Source: Heterodera schachtii (lineage: Eukaryota > Nematoda > Chromadorea > Rhabditida > Heteroderidae). From it: DNA of 64,000 bases. Both the position numbers and the translations under genes were made by a program. Of the stretch, positions 1 through 9,161 are shown piece by piece. The stretch's first letter is position 1; each line of letters opens with the position of its first letter. The stretch is from the NCBI GenBank assembly GCA_023374025.1, contig SIJG01000005.1:422356-486355 (forward strand), written 5' to 3'. Below the pieces are notes generated by a model. The model was not told the origin of the DNA. It saw only the letters and a list, made by a program, of their open reading frames with translations, and did not search any database.

Positions 1-181
1 ACGGAAGCATTATACAATTGCTGAAAAAATGGAAATGAAGAAACAATATTTTGAATTGAAAAATCAATATCCAAAAATCAGTGATTTCGAAATTGGCGAA
101 ATTTTGAACATTCCAAAACGATCATTTAAAAGATACAAATCCGAATTCAAAGGAAAAACTAACATATTTAGTATACAGTAG
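1..181 (+). CDS. 3' terminal exon of a secreted HTH-repeat protein (partial)
   Basis: The window opens inside the last exon of a member of the secreted HTH-repeat family that recurs at 16.6, 20.1, 41.9, 49.2, 51.2 and 56.0 kb. Reading from base 2 gives about 59 residues beginning RKHYTIAEKMEMKKQYFELK and ending at TAG 179-181. It corresponds to the fourth, C-terminal repeat, with the pattern KISDFEIGEILNIPKRSFKRY, which looks like a short helix-turn-helix of the Psq/transposase type. The signal peptide and the other three repeats lie outside the window. The frame is open throughout. Function is not known; DNA binding is inferred only from the repeat pattern. Confidence 0.7.
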   Translation, partial: RKHYTIAEKMEMKKQYFELKNQYPKISDFEIGEILNIPKRSFKRYKSEFKGKTNIFSIQ

Positions 182-792
182 TCGGTCATTAGCCTCTCCC
201 AGGAAATTGGAGGACTGTAATTTATTTGGAAATTGAAAAAATCTAATTTTTTTGGGTGTGTTTTTTGTAAATAAATCTTTTTCTTGCTTACAAATTCAAT
301 TTTTAAAATGTTTGCAAAATTTACAGAAAAAGTCTAATGGAATTTAACAAAAAAAAATTTTTTATTGCATATGTTCAATAAAAAAAATAATTAAAACAAA
401 AAAAAAATGTTTGGGTTTGGGTTTTTCAATATTTTTTAAATATTTTAGCACTTTTTAAATTTTTCATGTTAAAATCAGAAGTTCTTTAACAAAAATGCAA
501 TAAAAATGATTTTTTTTTTTTTGCTGCAATGCCATTTTTTTGGCGACATGTTGAAAAAATTTCAAAAATTTTACACTAAATAAATCTGTCGAAAAATAAT
601 CCCCCCCCCCGTCTACATTTATCCCCCGTCTCTAATTATCCCCCCCTTTCTGAGGAGGTTGAAAAAGAATCCCCCCGGGGAAAATACGGTAATAAGGGTT
701 CTTTTCGGTTTTGTGACCACTCTCCCACCCCCCCCGAAAATGCATTTTTTGGCTAAATTCTGCTAAGAAATCGGGGCAAATTTTGTTATTAT
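182..792. other. AT-rich intergenic DNA, no gene seen
   Basis: Low-complexity AT-rich sequence with poly-T/poly-A runs and a C10 run at 601-610, followed by mixed CCCC/TTTT sequence to about 740. I see no exon-like stretch. Confidence 0.6.
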
Positions 793-1331
793 TAGGGCTG
801 CCAAAAATATGTACAAAAAGTGGTCCAAATATGTACATAAATATGTATGAAAAATCCCAAAATATGTACAAAAAACCCCAAATATGTAAAAAAAATTTTT
901 TAAATGGTTATTTTTGGAAAAAAAAATCCTCATAAAGTATGAAATAGGCACAAAATGTCATAACAATTACTTAAATAGTCTTAGAATCACTTTTAATATT
1001 TTAAAATTACTTTTTTGGTATTTTTCGTGGGTAATTTTTCACTATAAATTTTTTATGTAAAAAAAAATTTGCCGAAATTTTGAATTTTTTTTTTGAATAT
1101 TTCCAAAAATTTTCGTAAAAAATCCTCAAAATATGTAAAAAAATGAAAATATATAAGAAAAAAGTCCAAATATGTACTAAATATATAAGAAAATCCCGAA
1201 ATATGTAAAAATATGTAAATAAAAGTCCCGATTTTGGTTCGCAAAACCAAAAAAGATAGTGTTTTTCCTGCTATTTAGAGCATGGAGAAGTCAGGAAAAA
1301 AATATGTATTTACATAAAATTGGCAGCCCTA
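793..1331. mobile_element. hAT-like non-autonomous element (TAGGGCTGCC ends)
   Basis: The ends TAGGGCTGCC and GGCAGCCCTA are inverted, and the 8-base sequence GTTATTAT flanks both sides (785-792 and 1332-1339), a target-site duplication of the size typical of hAT transposons. The interior is repeated AATATGTAC-type sequence with no transposase, so this is a MITE-type element that depends on a transposase supplied elsewhere. Same family as 2863-3379, 7201-8599 and 56572-57162. Confidence 0.85.
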
Positions 1332-2047
1332 GTTATTATTTTTGTTTTTTGAATATTTTTTTTTCGAAAATAAAATTTTTCGAGACTCAAAAAGGCCACC
1401 AAACTCGCGCGGATCCCTGAAATTTTGAATGCGGGATTTTCGGGATTAATCTCGCGTCCCGGCCCAAAAAATATTTTGAATTCCAATCCCTAGCGGGGTG
1501 CGCAAATTTGAAATTTCCGTGCTCTAGTTTTTATGGATATATGGTGCCGTACAAATTGCAAATGTCATTGTGCAACAGAATGGCTGAAAAGCCGGCAATT
1601 TTTGTGTAATAAATTTATAAAAAATGCCGAAATAGGGGCGAAATGCCAAAATAGGGTGACTAGACAAATTGCTACATTTTCACTTTTCATCAAAATATTA
1701 TTAACATAATAATTATTAATGTGAATTAATATTCAAAATGATTAATATAAATTGAGGCTGTCACGATAAAGGAAGAAAAGAAATTTTGCTTAAATCTTTG
1801 GCTAAGGATGGGACGCGAAATTCTTTGAATTAATTTAAGAAATTGTTTTGCCGTTTTTTCTGCAAAATCTTTTTGTTTCAATTTCTTTGAATTAATTTAA
1901 GAAATTATTTTAAATAAAAACCTATTTTGAAAATTGCTAATAAATTAATAAATACCTATTCAAATAATTCTACTGAAGATTTCACCCTTGCAAATTCAAT
2001 TCAAATATAATGTGTAATATTTTTAATGCGTCATTCTTTATGATAAA
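1332..2047. other. Intergenic DNA with repeat fragments
   Basis: After the target duplication of the previous element, 1380-1500 holds a GC-richer fragment (CGCGCGGATCCC, GGGATTAATCTCGCG) of a repeat that reappears near 38080-38110 and 47400-47550. The rest, with TTCTTTGAATTAATTTAAGAAATT occurring twice near 1820 and 1882, shows no gene. Confidence 0.5.
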
Positions 2048-2670
2048 TAGGGCTGCGACTTTTAGTATCTCAAAATAGTTAACTAAAATAGTGAGTAAAA
2101 ATGCCAAAATAGTGACAAAATAGTGGCAAAAATTCCGAAATAGTGACAAATAGTGACATAATTTTTAGCCAAAAATTAAACAAAAATAATTTTTATTCCA
2201 CTATTGCAATTGCAAATGAGTAGGGCTGGGATTTTTAAGGCCGCAAAAAACCAAAAATAAGTACCTAAAAAATAATTTTAAAATTAAAATTCTTGCCAAT
2301 AAAATGCATTTTTGAGAAAAATTTTTTCATTTCTTATGAGTGTATTTTTGAAAATTTTTGGGCCAATTTTTAGGGGTATATTTTCTGAAATTTTTTAAGT
2401 CGATTCTTAGGGGGGTGTATTTTCCGTTTTTATTGCATTTTTGTTAAGGAATTTCCCAAAAAATGTCGAAATAGTGAAAAAAAATAGTGACAAAATGCCA
2501 AAATAGTGAATTTTCACTATTTTAGTGACGAAGCGCCAAAATAGTCATTTTTAGTGACCGATTATGACATCAGAATCGAAAATTTTTAATGCAGAAATGC
2601 GTTTTTTGAGCTCCTTTCTTCAAATCAATTGAGCAAAAAATTTAGTTAAAACCTAAAAATCGCAGCCCTA
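2048..2670. mobile_element. TAGGGCTGCGA-ended non-autonomous element with a nested fragment
   Basis: Left end TAGGGCTGCGACTTTTAG, right end AAAATCGCAGCCCTA, with near-identical 8-base flanks ATGATAAA (2040-2047) and ATGATAAG (2671-2678). A second element start, TAGGGCTGGGATTTTTAAGG, lies inside at about 2221, suggesting a nested insertion. No transposase coding is visible. Confidence 0.75.
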
Positions 2671-2862
2671 ATGATAAGATAATAAAACAACAAGGAAATT
2701 TGGATATTCTACTGATGGATTACCATTTAAAATTGAATAATTTTATTCACATTATTTTTAATTGCGTCATTCTTTAAAATAAAATAATAATAATAATAAT
2801 AATAATACATTACATTAAATCAATAAGAGACAGACAGACTATTTTCTTAATATTATTATTAC

Positions 2863-3379
2863 TAGGGCTGCTAATTTTATGTAAATACATATTTTTTTCC
2901 TGGATTCTCCATAGCCTAATTAGTAGGAAAAACACTTTCTTTTTTGTGTTTGCGAACAAAAGTTGGGACTTTTATTTACATATTTTTACACATTTTCGGA
3001 TTTTTCTACATATTACATATGTACATATTTCACAATTTTTCGTACATATTTTCATTTTTTTTTAACATATTTTGAGGATTTTTGAGAATTTTTATGAAAA
3101 ATTTAAAAAATTTGTTGAAAATGTATCCCTAAAAATCGAATTTTTTTCAATAAATGATATATCAAAATTAATTTATGAAATATTAAAATGTGATCTAAGC
3201 CTATTTTGGTCATTTTTATGGCATTTTGTGCATATTTTCACTTATTACGAAGAATTTTTTTCCAAAAATTAACCATTTAAAAAATTTTATTTACATATTT
3301 TAGTACATATTTTAGCATTTTTTATACATATTTTATTTACATAATTCGCAAATTTTCTTACATAAAATTAGCAGCCCTA
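2863..3379. mobile_element. hAT-like non-autonomous element (TAGGGCTGCT ends)
   Basis: Ends TAGGGCTGCTAATTTTATG and CATAAAATTAGCAGCCCTA are inverted. ATTATTAC flanks both sides (2855-2862, 3380-3387), an exact 8-base target duplication. The sequence is close to the element at 56572-57162, so the two are recent members of one subfamily. Open frames within it are repeats of ACATATTTT and are not coding. Confidence 0.88.
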
Positions 3380-3617
3380 ATTATTACGCTATTATTTATG
3401 ATAAAATATATATTTTTTGTTTTTGAATAAATAATAAAACGAAAGTCCGACAAAATTTTCCCGACATTAAGTGTGACCGCTAATTGCAAAATGTTCATAT
3501 TTTTGTAATAGGAGCAATGTTTTATTCTGTCTTTATAATTGGTTTTTTTATTATTATTTCTCTTCAATTTTTAATTGCATTATCAAATGTATTTCCATTA
3601 GTGAGTTAATTAATCAG

Positions 3618-3856
3618 TAGGGCTGGGAATTTAAGTCAATTGTGCTATTCTATAAATTGTTAAAAAATGGGGATTTTTTATTTTGCCTAATTTTTCAGGA
3701 ATTTTTTGCAATTTTTTCATGCTTTTTTGGTGTTTTTTTTGTGAATTTTTTTTATGACTTTTTTATATTTTTCGTGACTTTTTGCGTTTTTTATGACTTT
3801 TTGGCTATTTTTTATGACTTTTTTACTATTTTTCATGGCTTAAATTCCCCGCCCAA
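3618..3856. mobile_element. Short non-autonomous element (TAGGGCTGGG ends)
   Basis: A 239-base element starting TAGGGCTGGGAATTTAAG and ending CTTAAATTCCCCGCCCAA, flanked by TTAATCAG on both sides (3610-3617, 3857-3864). The inside is T-rich repeats of TTTTTATGACTTTTT. It lies just upstream of the gene starting at 3917. Confidence 0.75.
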
Positions 3857-3916
3857 TTAATCAGGGAAATAATTTACAAATATACATTTTAATTACCTAA
3901 TTAGGTTGAGGACAAT

Positions 3917-4669
3917 ATGCTAATTGCAGTTTTGAAAGGTCAGCCGAACATTCAAATCAGCCAATATTCAATGCAAAAATACGAAGCTCACCTTGGCATT
4001 GTGCATTTGATGCGCGAAAAATGGCATTGTGATCAACTCGCAGCAGAATTTGAAGAATATGAACGGACAGAATGCCAAAAATATCGCAAATATTTGGACA
4101 TTTTGTACGAATATTTGAGCAGAGAATACGTAGGAATTCCTACAGTGATGCCAAAATTTGTGTTTAAAGACCAAATTGAAATTGAAGGACCGCTAATTTA
4201 TGCGGTGAATTCTTTGGCCAAAATTTGGCAATTTTATTTTGTTCAAAAAGGACGACAAACATATGAATATAAATTGTATAACTTCAATTTGGATTATTAT
4301 TATTATGAACAAAAATTGTTGAATGAGGAGAGATTAAAATTTAAAATAAAAAAGAAAAAGGAAGAACCAAAACAATTACCAATTAATGAAATGATTTTGC
4401 AATTAGCAATTGACACAGCGAATGAATGGCAAACAAATGAAAGTGCCGAACAAATAATCCGACAAAATTTTGACAAAAAATTGAAGGAAATGTTCAAAAA
4501 AGCGGTAGAAAATGTAAAAGAGGACGACTCATCAGAGAGAGCAATTACCATAAATGATGATAAGTATTGGATAAATTTGGATTCCAAATTTGATGATCAA
4601 TGGATATGGGTGAGATTTAACATTCAATGGCAATTATTAGGAATGGGAATTTTAGGCAAATGCCTATAA
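3917..4669 (+). CDS. Unknown protein, 250 aa, last residues supplied by an inserted transposon
   Basis: I do not recognise this protein. It is lysine- and glutamate-rich, has no signal peptide or membrane segment, and is related to the gene at 5646-6681: both share YEAH(L/F)G, a LMR..W..D segment, EC(Q/K)KYRKYLDILYEYL, and a similar C-terminal D(S/D)KF...W-containing end. Start choice: ATG 3917 is the first in-frame ATG; a second at 3971 (MQKYEAHLG) matches the paralogue's start better. There is no intron here, although the paralogue has one after the KYLDILYEYL region. The 3' end is odd: a transposon begins at 4638, so roughly the last ten codons and the stop come from transposon sequence. 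Upstream is a short MITE. Likely an expressed or recently dead lineage-specific gene. Confidence 0.6.
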   Translation: MLIAVLKGQPNIQISQYSMQKYEAHLGIVHLMREKWHCDQLAAEFEEYERTECQKYRKYLDILYEYLSREYVGIPTVMPKFVFKDQIEIEGPLIYAVNSLAKIWQFYFVQKGRQTYEYKLYNFNLDYYYYEQKLLNEERLKFKIKKKKEEPKQLPINEMILQLAIDTANEWQTNESAEQIIRQNFDKKLKEMFKKAVENVKEDDSSERAITINDDKYWINLDSKFDDQWIWVRFNIQWQLLGMGILGKCL

Positions 4670-5469
4670 TTTCGGCGCTCTTAATACGCTCAGGTCACGA
4701 AAAACGCATTTTCCGCTTGATTTGAGGAACCTAAATTGAGTTTAATGATTCGCCAGTTTTGGCGCCTATTTTCCGAATTTCCGGAAAAATCCTTAACAAA
4801 AATGCAATAAAAACGAAAAATAGACACATAAAAAGACTCAAAAAATTTTCAGCACCCCCCTAAGAACTGAAAATTTTCTCCAAAAATTGATCCACAAAAA
4901 TAATATATATTTTTTTCTTTATAAAAATTTTGTGGTTTAAAAAATTGTTCTTAATCGAAAAATCTTTAAAATATTTTATTTTTTATAAATGAAATAAAAC
5001 CAAAAATTAAATTTTGGATTAGTTTTTTATGTGTTTAGCTACCTAAAATTTTTATTAACAAAAAAGTAAAATTTTTTTTGAAATTTTAAGCAATTTTCTT
5101 AACAAATTGCAATAAACATTCAAAAAATTTTCCCGGCGGCGCCTATCGGCACCGCCGGACCCCCATTTTACCATATTTTTGAAAAATTGAGACCAAAATG
5201 GCAAAAAATAATAATTTTTTGGCGAAAAACGTCTAAAAATTTTGTAAAATACACCCCCCAAATTCGAGATTTCAAAAAACAAAAAATACACCCCTAAAAA
5301 TCTAATTATTGACTTCAGCCCCCCCCCCCCCCCCCCCCCCCGAAGCCAAGGGTCTGGCGCTACGCCCTTGCTATTTAATGCCTATTTTGGGGGGTTTTTT
5401 TTTTTTTTTTTTTTGTTTCCGTTTTAGGCGCCTATTTTGCAATTTTTGTGCCTAAAATTCCCATCCCTA
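4638..5469. mobile_element. Non-autonomous element inserted in the 3' end of a coding region
   Basis: Left end TAGGAATGGGAATTTTAGGC, right end GCCTAAAATTCCCATCCCTA, inverted to each other. The flanks GCAATTAT (4630-4637) and ATAATTAT (5470-5477) match at six of eight bases. It carries a GC-rich hairpin at 5132-5159, a C22-type run ending near 5341, and a GGGTCTGGC..ACGCCCTTG piece (5349-5371) of another element family, so it is itself composite. Confidence 0.7.
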
Positions 5470-5645
5470 ATAATTATGTAAATTCAAAAATTTAGACTGA
5501 AGATGCGCTATTTTCTGAATTTGTCAAAGGATTAGCGACAAATTCAAAGAAATTTTTTAAGCTAATTAAAGAAGTTTCGAATTATTTTTATCGATAGAAA
5601 GAGAAAGGATTCATTATCCTTTTTGAGTTCGACAAAATTGAGAAA
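5470..5645. other. Upstream region of the second unknown gene
   Basis: Unique AT-rich sequence between the transposon and the ATG at 5646. It probably includes the former 3' end of the 3917 gene and the promoter of the next one. No clear TATA box or splice leader acceptor can be assigned. Confidence 0.35.
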
Positions 5646-6681
5646 ATGAGCAAATATTTGACGCAAACATATGAGGCCCATTTTGGCGTTTTGTATTTAA
5701 TGAGACAGAATTGGCGCTGTGACATAATTACGGGTCAATTAACTGAAGTTGGCCTGAATGAATGCAAAAAATATCGCAAATATTTAGACATTTTATATGA
5801 ATATTTGTTCCGGTTGTATGCTGAAGGTTTGTTTTTTCATTATTTTGAATTTTTTCATTATTAAAAGTATTAATGATAACTAGGTTCTACGGTTTTTAGA
5901 TTTTTCACTTTTTCCTAAGCTCCCTATGGCCTGAAACGCACGAAAAACACATTAAAAAAAAAAAAAAATTTTGGATAAAATTTTACGATTTTACACCCCT
6001 AAATTTCAAACATTTTAGCAACTATTAAAATAGTTTACAACCCTAAATTTCAAACTTTTTAGCATCTATTTTCCCACTTTTAACACCTATTTTGTGGTTT
6101 TTTTAGAACCTAATAACTACCTACATAACTATTTTGGCAGTTTTTAGTAACTATAAATCGTAGCCCTAATGATAATTAGTTCTTAAGCTAAAAATCCGAA
6201 GGTGCCGAAACAATTGTCACCATTGGTGAAGCCAATGTTTATCATCGATTCTGTTCCTGGCTATTTAATTAAAGTTGTCAAAAGTTTGAATGACCTTTCG
6301 AAATACTTTTGGCAAAAATATGAAAATGCCACCGATGAAATGAAATTGGTAAATGAGGAGGAATTAAATGGTGAAATTAAAGTGTATAAAAATTGGTCAC
6401 ATAAATTCATACAAATGGGAAAACAAATTTTAACAGGACAAATAGACAATGGAAAAATTCGGGAAGAATTTGAGAAAAACATGAAAAAAACATATGAAAA
6501 TTCGAAACAAAATGCCATTGAAGAAATAGCGAAATTGAAAAAAGCAATTGAAAATGCGGCAAACAGTGAAGAAAAACAAAATCTGATAGACGAATTTGAT
6601 GACAAATTTGGCACTTTCATTTCGTCGCCATTTCATCGAAAATTCATTCTTTCCTATCAAATTCATTGGCCTTTCTTCTGA
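5646..6681 (+). CDS. Unknown protein, paralogue of the 3917 gene, two exons
   Basis: Exons 5646-5826 and 6188-6681, joined through a phase-1 GT-AG intron (donor AAG/GTTTGT, acceptor TTAAG/CTAAAA); the join gives LYAEAKNPKVPKQL and keeps the frame to TGA 6679-6681. The intron (361 bases) is filled with a repeat containing GGCCTGAAACGCACGAAAAA, seen elsewhere as part of mobile elements. The protein is about 224 aa, charged, probably helical and coiled-coil-like in the KNAIEEIAKLKKAIENA-type region, and has no signal peptide. The N-terminal half is clearly similar to the 3917 protein; the middle is more diverged. No known domain recognised. Confidence 0.62.
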
Positions 6682-6716
6682 TTTGCTTGCTGTTTTTCTC
6701 TTTTAATTTTTCATTA

Positions 6717-7024
6717 TTAGGGTTGTTGTAAATTATATGGACTAAAAAAAAAAGTTAAATATGGACATAAATTATGGGTTAAAAAAGCCCGAAATGTGGA
6801 TTAAAAAAGTTCAAAAATCGCCCCAAATATGGATTTATTCACGAAAATACCGAAAATACTGAATTTATATGGACTAAAAATCTTAACTAAAAAAAAAAAT
6901 TTCTTAGAAATGCTATTTTGAGCCCCTTTCTTCACAGCATATGCGAACAAAAAACAAAATTGTTTAATAGCCATCATACGGTATAAATTCACAATTGTAC
7001 TGTAATTGCAATAAAAATTCAAAA
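6717..7024. mobile_element. Partial element of the TAGGGTTRT..AATTATATGGA family
   Basis: Starts TTAGGGTTGTTGTAAATTATATGG, matching the left end of the complete element at 42100-43093, and contains the same ATATGGACTAAAAA and CCCCTTTCTTCA...GCATATG motifs. The right end is not found, so it is truncated near 7024. Confidence 0.5.
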
Positions 7025-7049
7025 TTTTTAACTGATAAATTTCAAACAG

Positions 7050-7122
7050 ACATTAAATGTCATTACAAAATTACAAATCCGAATTCAAGAGAAAAAGTCA
7101 TGGTGTTCTGAAGACGGAATGA
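7050..7122 (+). pseudogene. Fragment of an HTH-repeat gene 3' end
   Basis: TTACAAAATTACAAATCCG onward reads SLQNYKSEFKRKS and runs to a TGA at 7120-7122, matching the last coding bases of the HTH-repeat family terminal exon. The following GATTGAGAATTTTTT..CAATTTTCAGG..TTAGTCAATG also matches the 3' flank at 21225-21270. Only this tail is left; the rest was lost or replaced by the element ending near 7024. Confidence 0.65.
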
Positions 7123-7200
7123 TTGAGAATTTTTTTTTTTTTTTTCAATTTTCAGGATTTAGTCAATGTGTTGTTGTGTTTGAAAAATTTTTGTAATTGA

Positions 7201-8599
7201 CAGGGCTGCAAAAAATATGCAAAAGGATATTTTTTCCTGGATTTTCCATGCTCTAAATAGTAGGAAAAACACTTTCTTTTTTGTGTTTACGCATAAAAAT
7301 CGGGACTTTTATTTGCATATTTTGGGTTTTTCTGCATATTTCATGCATATTTTGCCATTTTTTGTAACATATTTTCTGATTTTTTTGCATATTTTGCGAT
7401 TTTTCTGCATATTTCATGCATATTTTGCCATTTTTGTACATATTTTCTGATTTTTTTGCATATTTTGCGATTTTTTGTAACATATTTTCAGATTTGAAAA
7501 TCCCTTAGGAAAAATTTTGATTATGCCTAAAATTAAATCCAAATCTGAATGGGTGCGCGAGTGGGTCAACAGTGAGCTTCACTGCCGAAAACCTTGAGAA
7601 ATTTTTTGATTATCAATTGCAAAAACAACCGACAAAATTTATGAGGAATAAAAATTTTTAATTATTTTGCACCCCTAATTTTCGGTGCTGAGTCGTTATA
7701 TAAAAACCATCAAAAAGGGCGTTATATAAAAAACCATCAAATGGAAATTTTCAACAAAAAACTGCCCATAACTTTTGTAAAAGACAACCAAATTAGACAT
7801 TCTTGGTATCATTCGATAGCCCTAACATTTCTCTATTAGATCATCTAAATTTCAAAAAAATTGGTTAAGTTTGAGCAAAGTTATTGCCAAAAGTACGCAA
7901 GGTACCAAGTTTTCACACATTTTTGGTCATAACTTTTTTTAAACCCAATAAAATTTTTTGAAATTTTGCAGGCTAATAGAGGACACGTAGGGCTATCGAA
8001 TAATAGCAAGAAAATAAAAAATATAAGAAATTTATAACGGACATTTTTTCATAAGATATAAAAAATTTTGATCATCAAAAATTCTGATCAAAACTTTCTC
8101 AGAACCAACAAAATTAAAAAAGCTTGCTATTATTCGATAGCCCTACGTGTCCTCTATTAGCCGCAAAATTTCAAAAAATTTTATTGGGTTTTAAAAAAGT
8201 TATGGCCAAAAATGTGTGAAAACTTGGTACCTTGCGTACTTTTGGCAATAACTTTGCTCAAACTTGACCAATTTTTTTGAAATTTAGATGATCTAATAGA
8301 GAAATGTTAGGGCTATCGAATGATACCAAGAATGTCTAATTTGGTTGTCTTTTACAAAAGTTATGGGCAGTTTTTTGTTGAAAATTTCCATTTGATGGTT
8401 TTTTATATAACGCCCTTTTTGATGGTTTTTATATAACGACATAGCACCTAATTTTCAAGTTTTTTTGTGCATATTTGGTGCATATTTTGCGATTTTTGTG
8501 TGCGATTTTTGTGCATATTTGATGCATACTTGGCAATTTTATTTGCATATTTATGTGCATATTTTGGTCATTTTTCGTGCATATTTTTTTGCAGCCCTG
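7201..8599. mobile_element. hAT-like non-autonomous element hosting a foldback insertion
   Basis: Ends CAGGGCTGCAAAAAATATGC and GCATATTTTTTTGCAGCCCTG are inverted, and GTAATTGA flanks both sides (7193-7200 and 8600-8607). It begins with CAGGG, the usual hAT start. No transposase; the interior is TGCATATTTT repeats. A separate 765-base foldback element (7684-8448) sits inside, so the unoccupied element is about 630 bases. Confidence 0.88.
7684..8448. mobile_element. Foldback element with about 325-base arms
   Basis: Begins GGTGCTGAGTCGTTATATAA and ends TTATATAACGACATAGCACC. The arms 7684-8015 and about 8118-8448 are near-perfect inverted copies, leaving about 100 bases of loop. TAATTTTC flanks both sides (7676-7683, 8449-8456), an 8-base target duplication within the outer element. 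Related shorter foldbacks lie at 31912-32280 and 39014-39420; they share ATTCTTGGTA(C/T)CATTCGATAG-type arms. No coding. Confidence 0.88.
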
Positions 8600-8749
8600 G
8601 TAATTGAAGAAAGAATCAATAAATTTAATATTGAATTTTGTATAATTTAATAATTTTTTTTATTGCTTATATTTAATTAATTATTATTTAAATTTTTAAA
8701 TTTTATATATATTTTACCGTTTTGTGAGTTTGGTCGAATGTGTTCACAT

Positions 8750-8945
8750 TAGTGATGCTCGAGAGTCTCGGTCTCGAGTCTCGACTCGAGAAAAGTCTCG
8801 GGTTTTTTGGTCTCGGTATCGAGTCTCGGGGTCAAGTCTCGGAATCGGTCTCGAGTCTCGGGGTCAAGTCTCGGAATCGGTCTCGAGTCTCGGGGTCAAG
8901 TCTCGGTCTCGAGTCTCGGGAAATTTTTGGTCTCGAGCATCACTA
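8750..8945. mobile_element. CTCGAG-repeat MITE
   Basis: A 196-base element with inverted ends TAGTGATGCTCGAG and CTCGAGCATCACTA and exact 8-base flanks GTTCACAT (8742-8749, 8946-8953). Its body is a short tandem array of GTCTCGAGTCTCGGGGTCAA units, much GC-richer than its surroundings. The open frames through it in three phases come from the repeat and are not genes. Confidence 0.85.
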
Positions 8946-9161
8946 GTTCACATATGAGGCACCTCCAAAAAGTCTTTTTTTTTCAAAATTTTATTTTTCA
9001 AAATTTTAATCTCACATAAATTCGCCAAAATTTTGTCCAAATAGAGGACAAATTTGTCCTGGAAATATTCCAACGCTTATTTCAGAATAAATATTTTATC
9101 AACTTAGAAAATTAACAAAAAAAAAATGGGAATTTTACAAATATTTTTCAACAAAAATTCA

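Noticed and set aside
3642..3860. Phe-rich 72-codon frame
   Set aside because: Poly-T interior of a short MITE (3618-3856).
7217..7483. Overlapping frames on both strands with repeated HIL/KIC units
   Set aside because: Translations of TGCATATTTT repeats in a hAT-like element.
8724..9019. Three overlapping open frames with SR/RVS-rich products
   Set aside because: They run through the GTCTCGAGTCTCGG tandem repeat of a MITE; frames are open because of the repeat unit, not selection.
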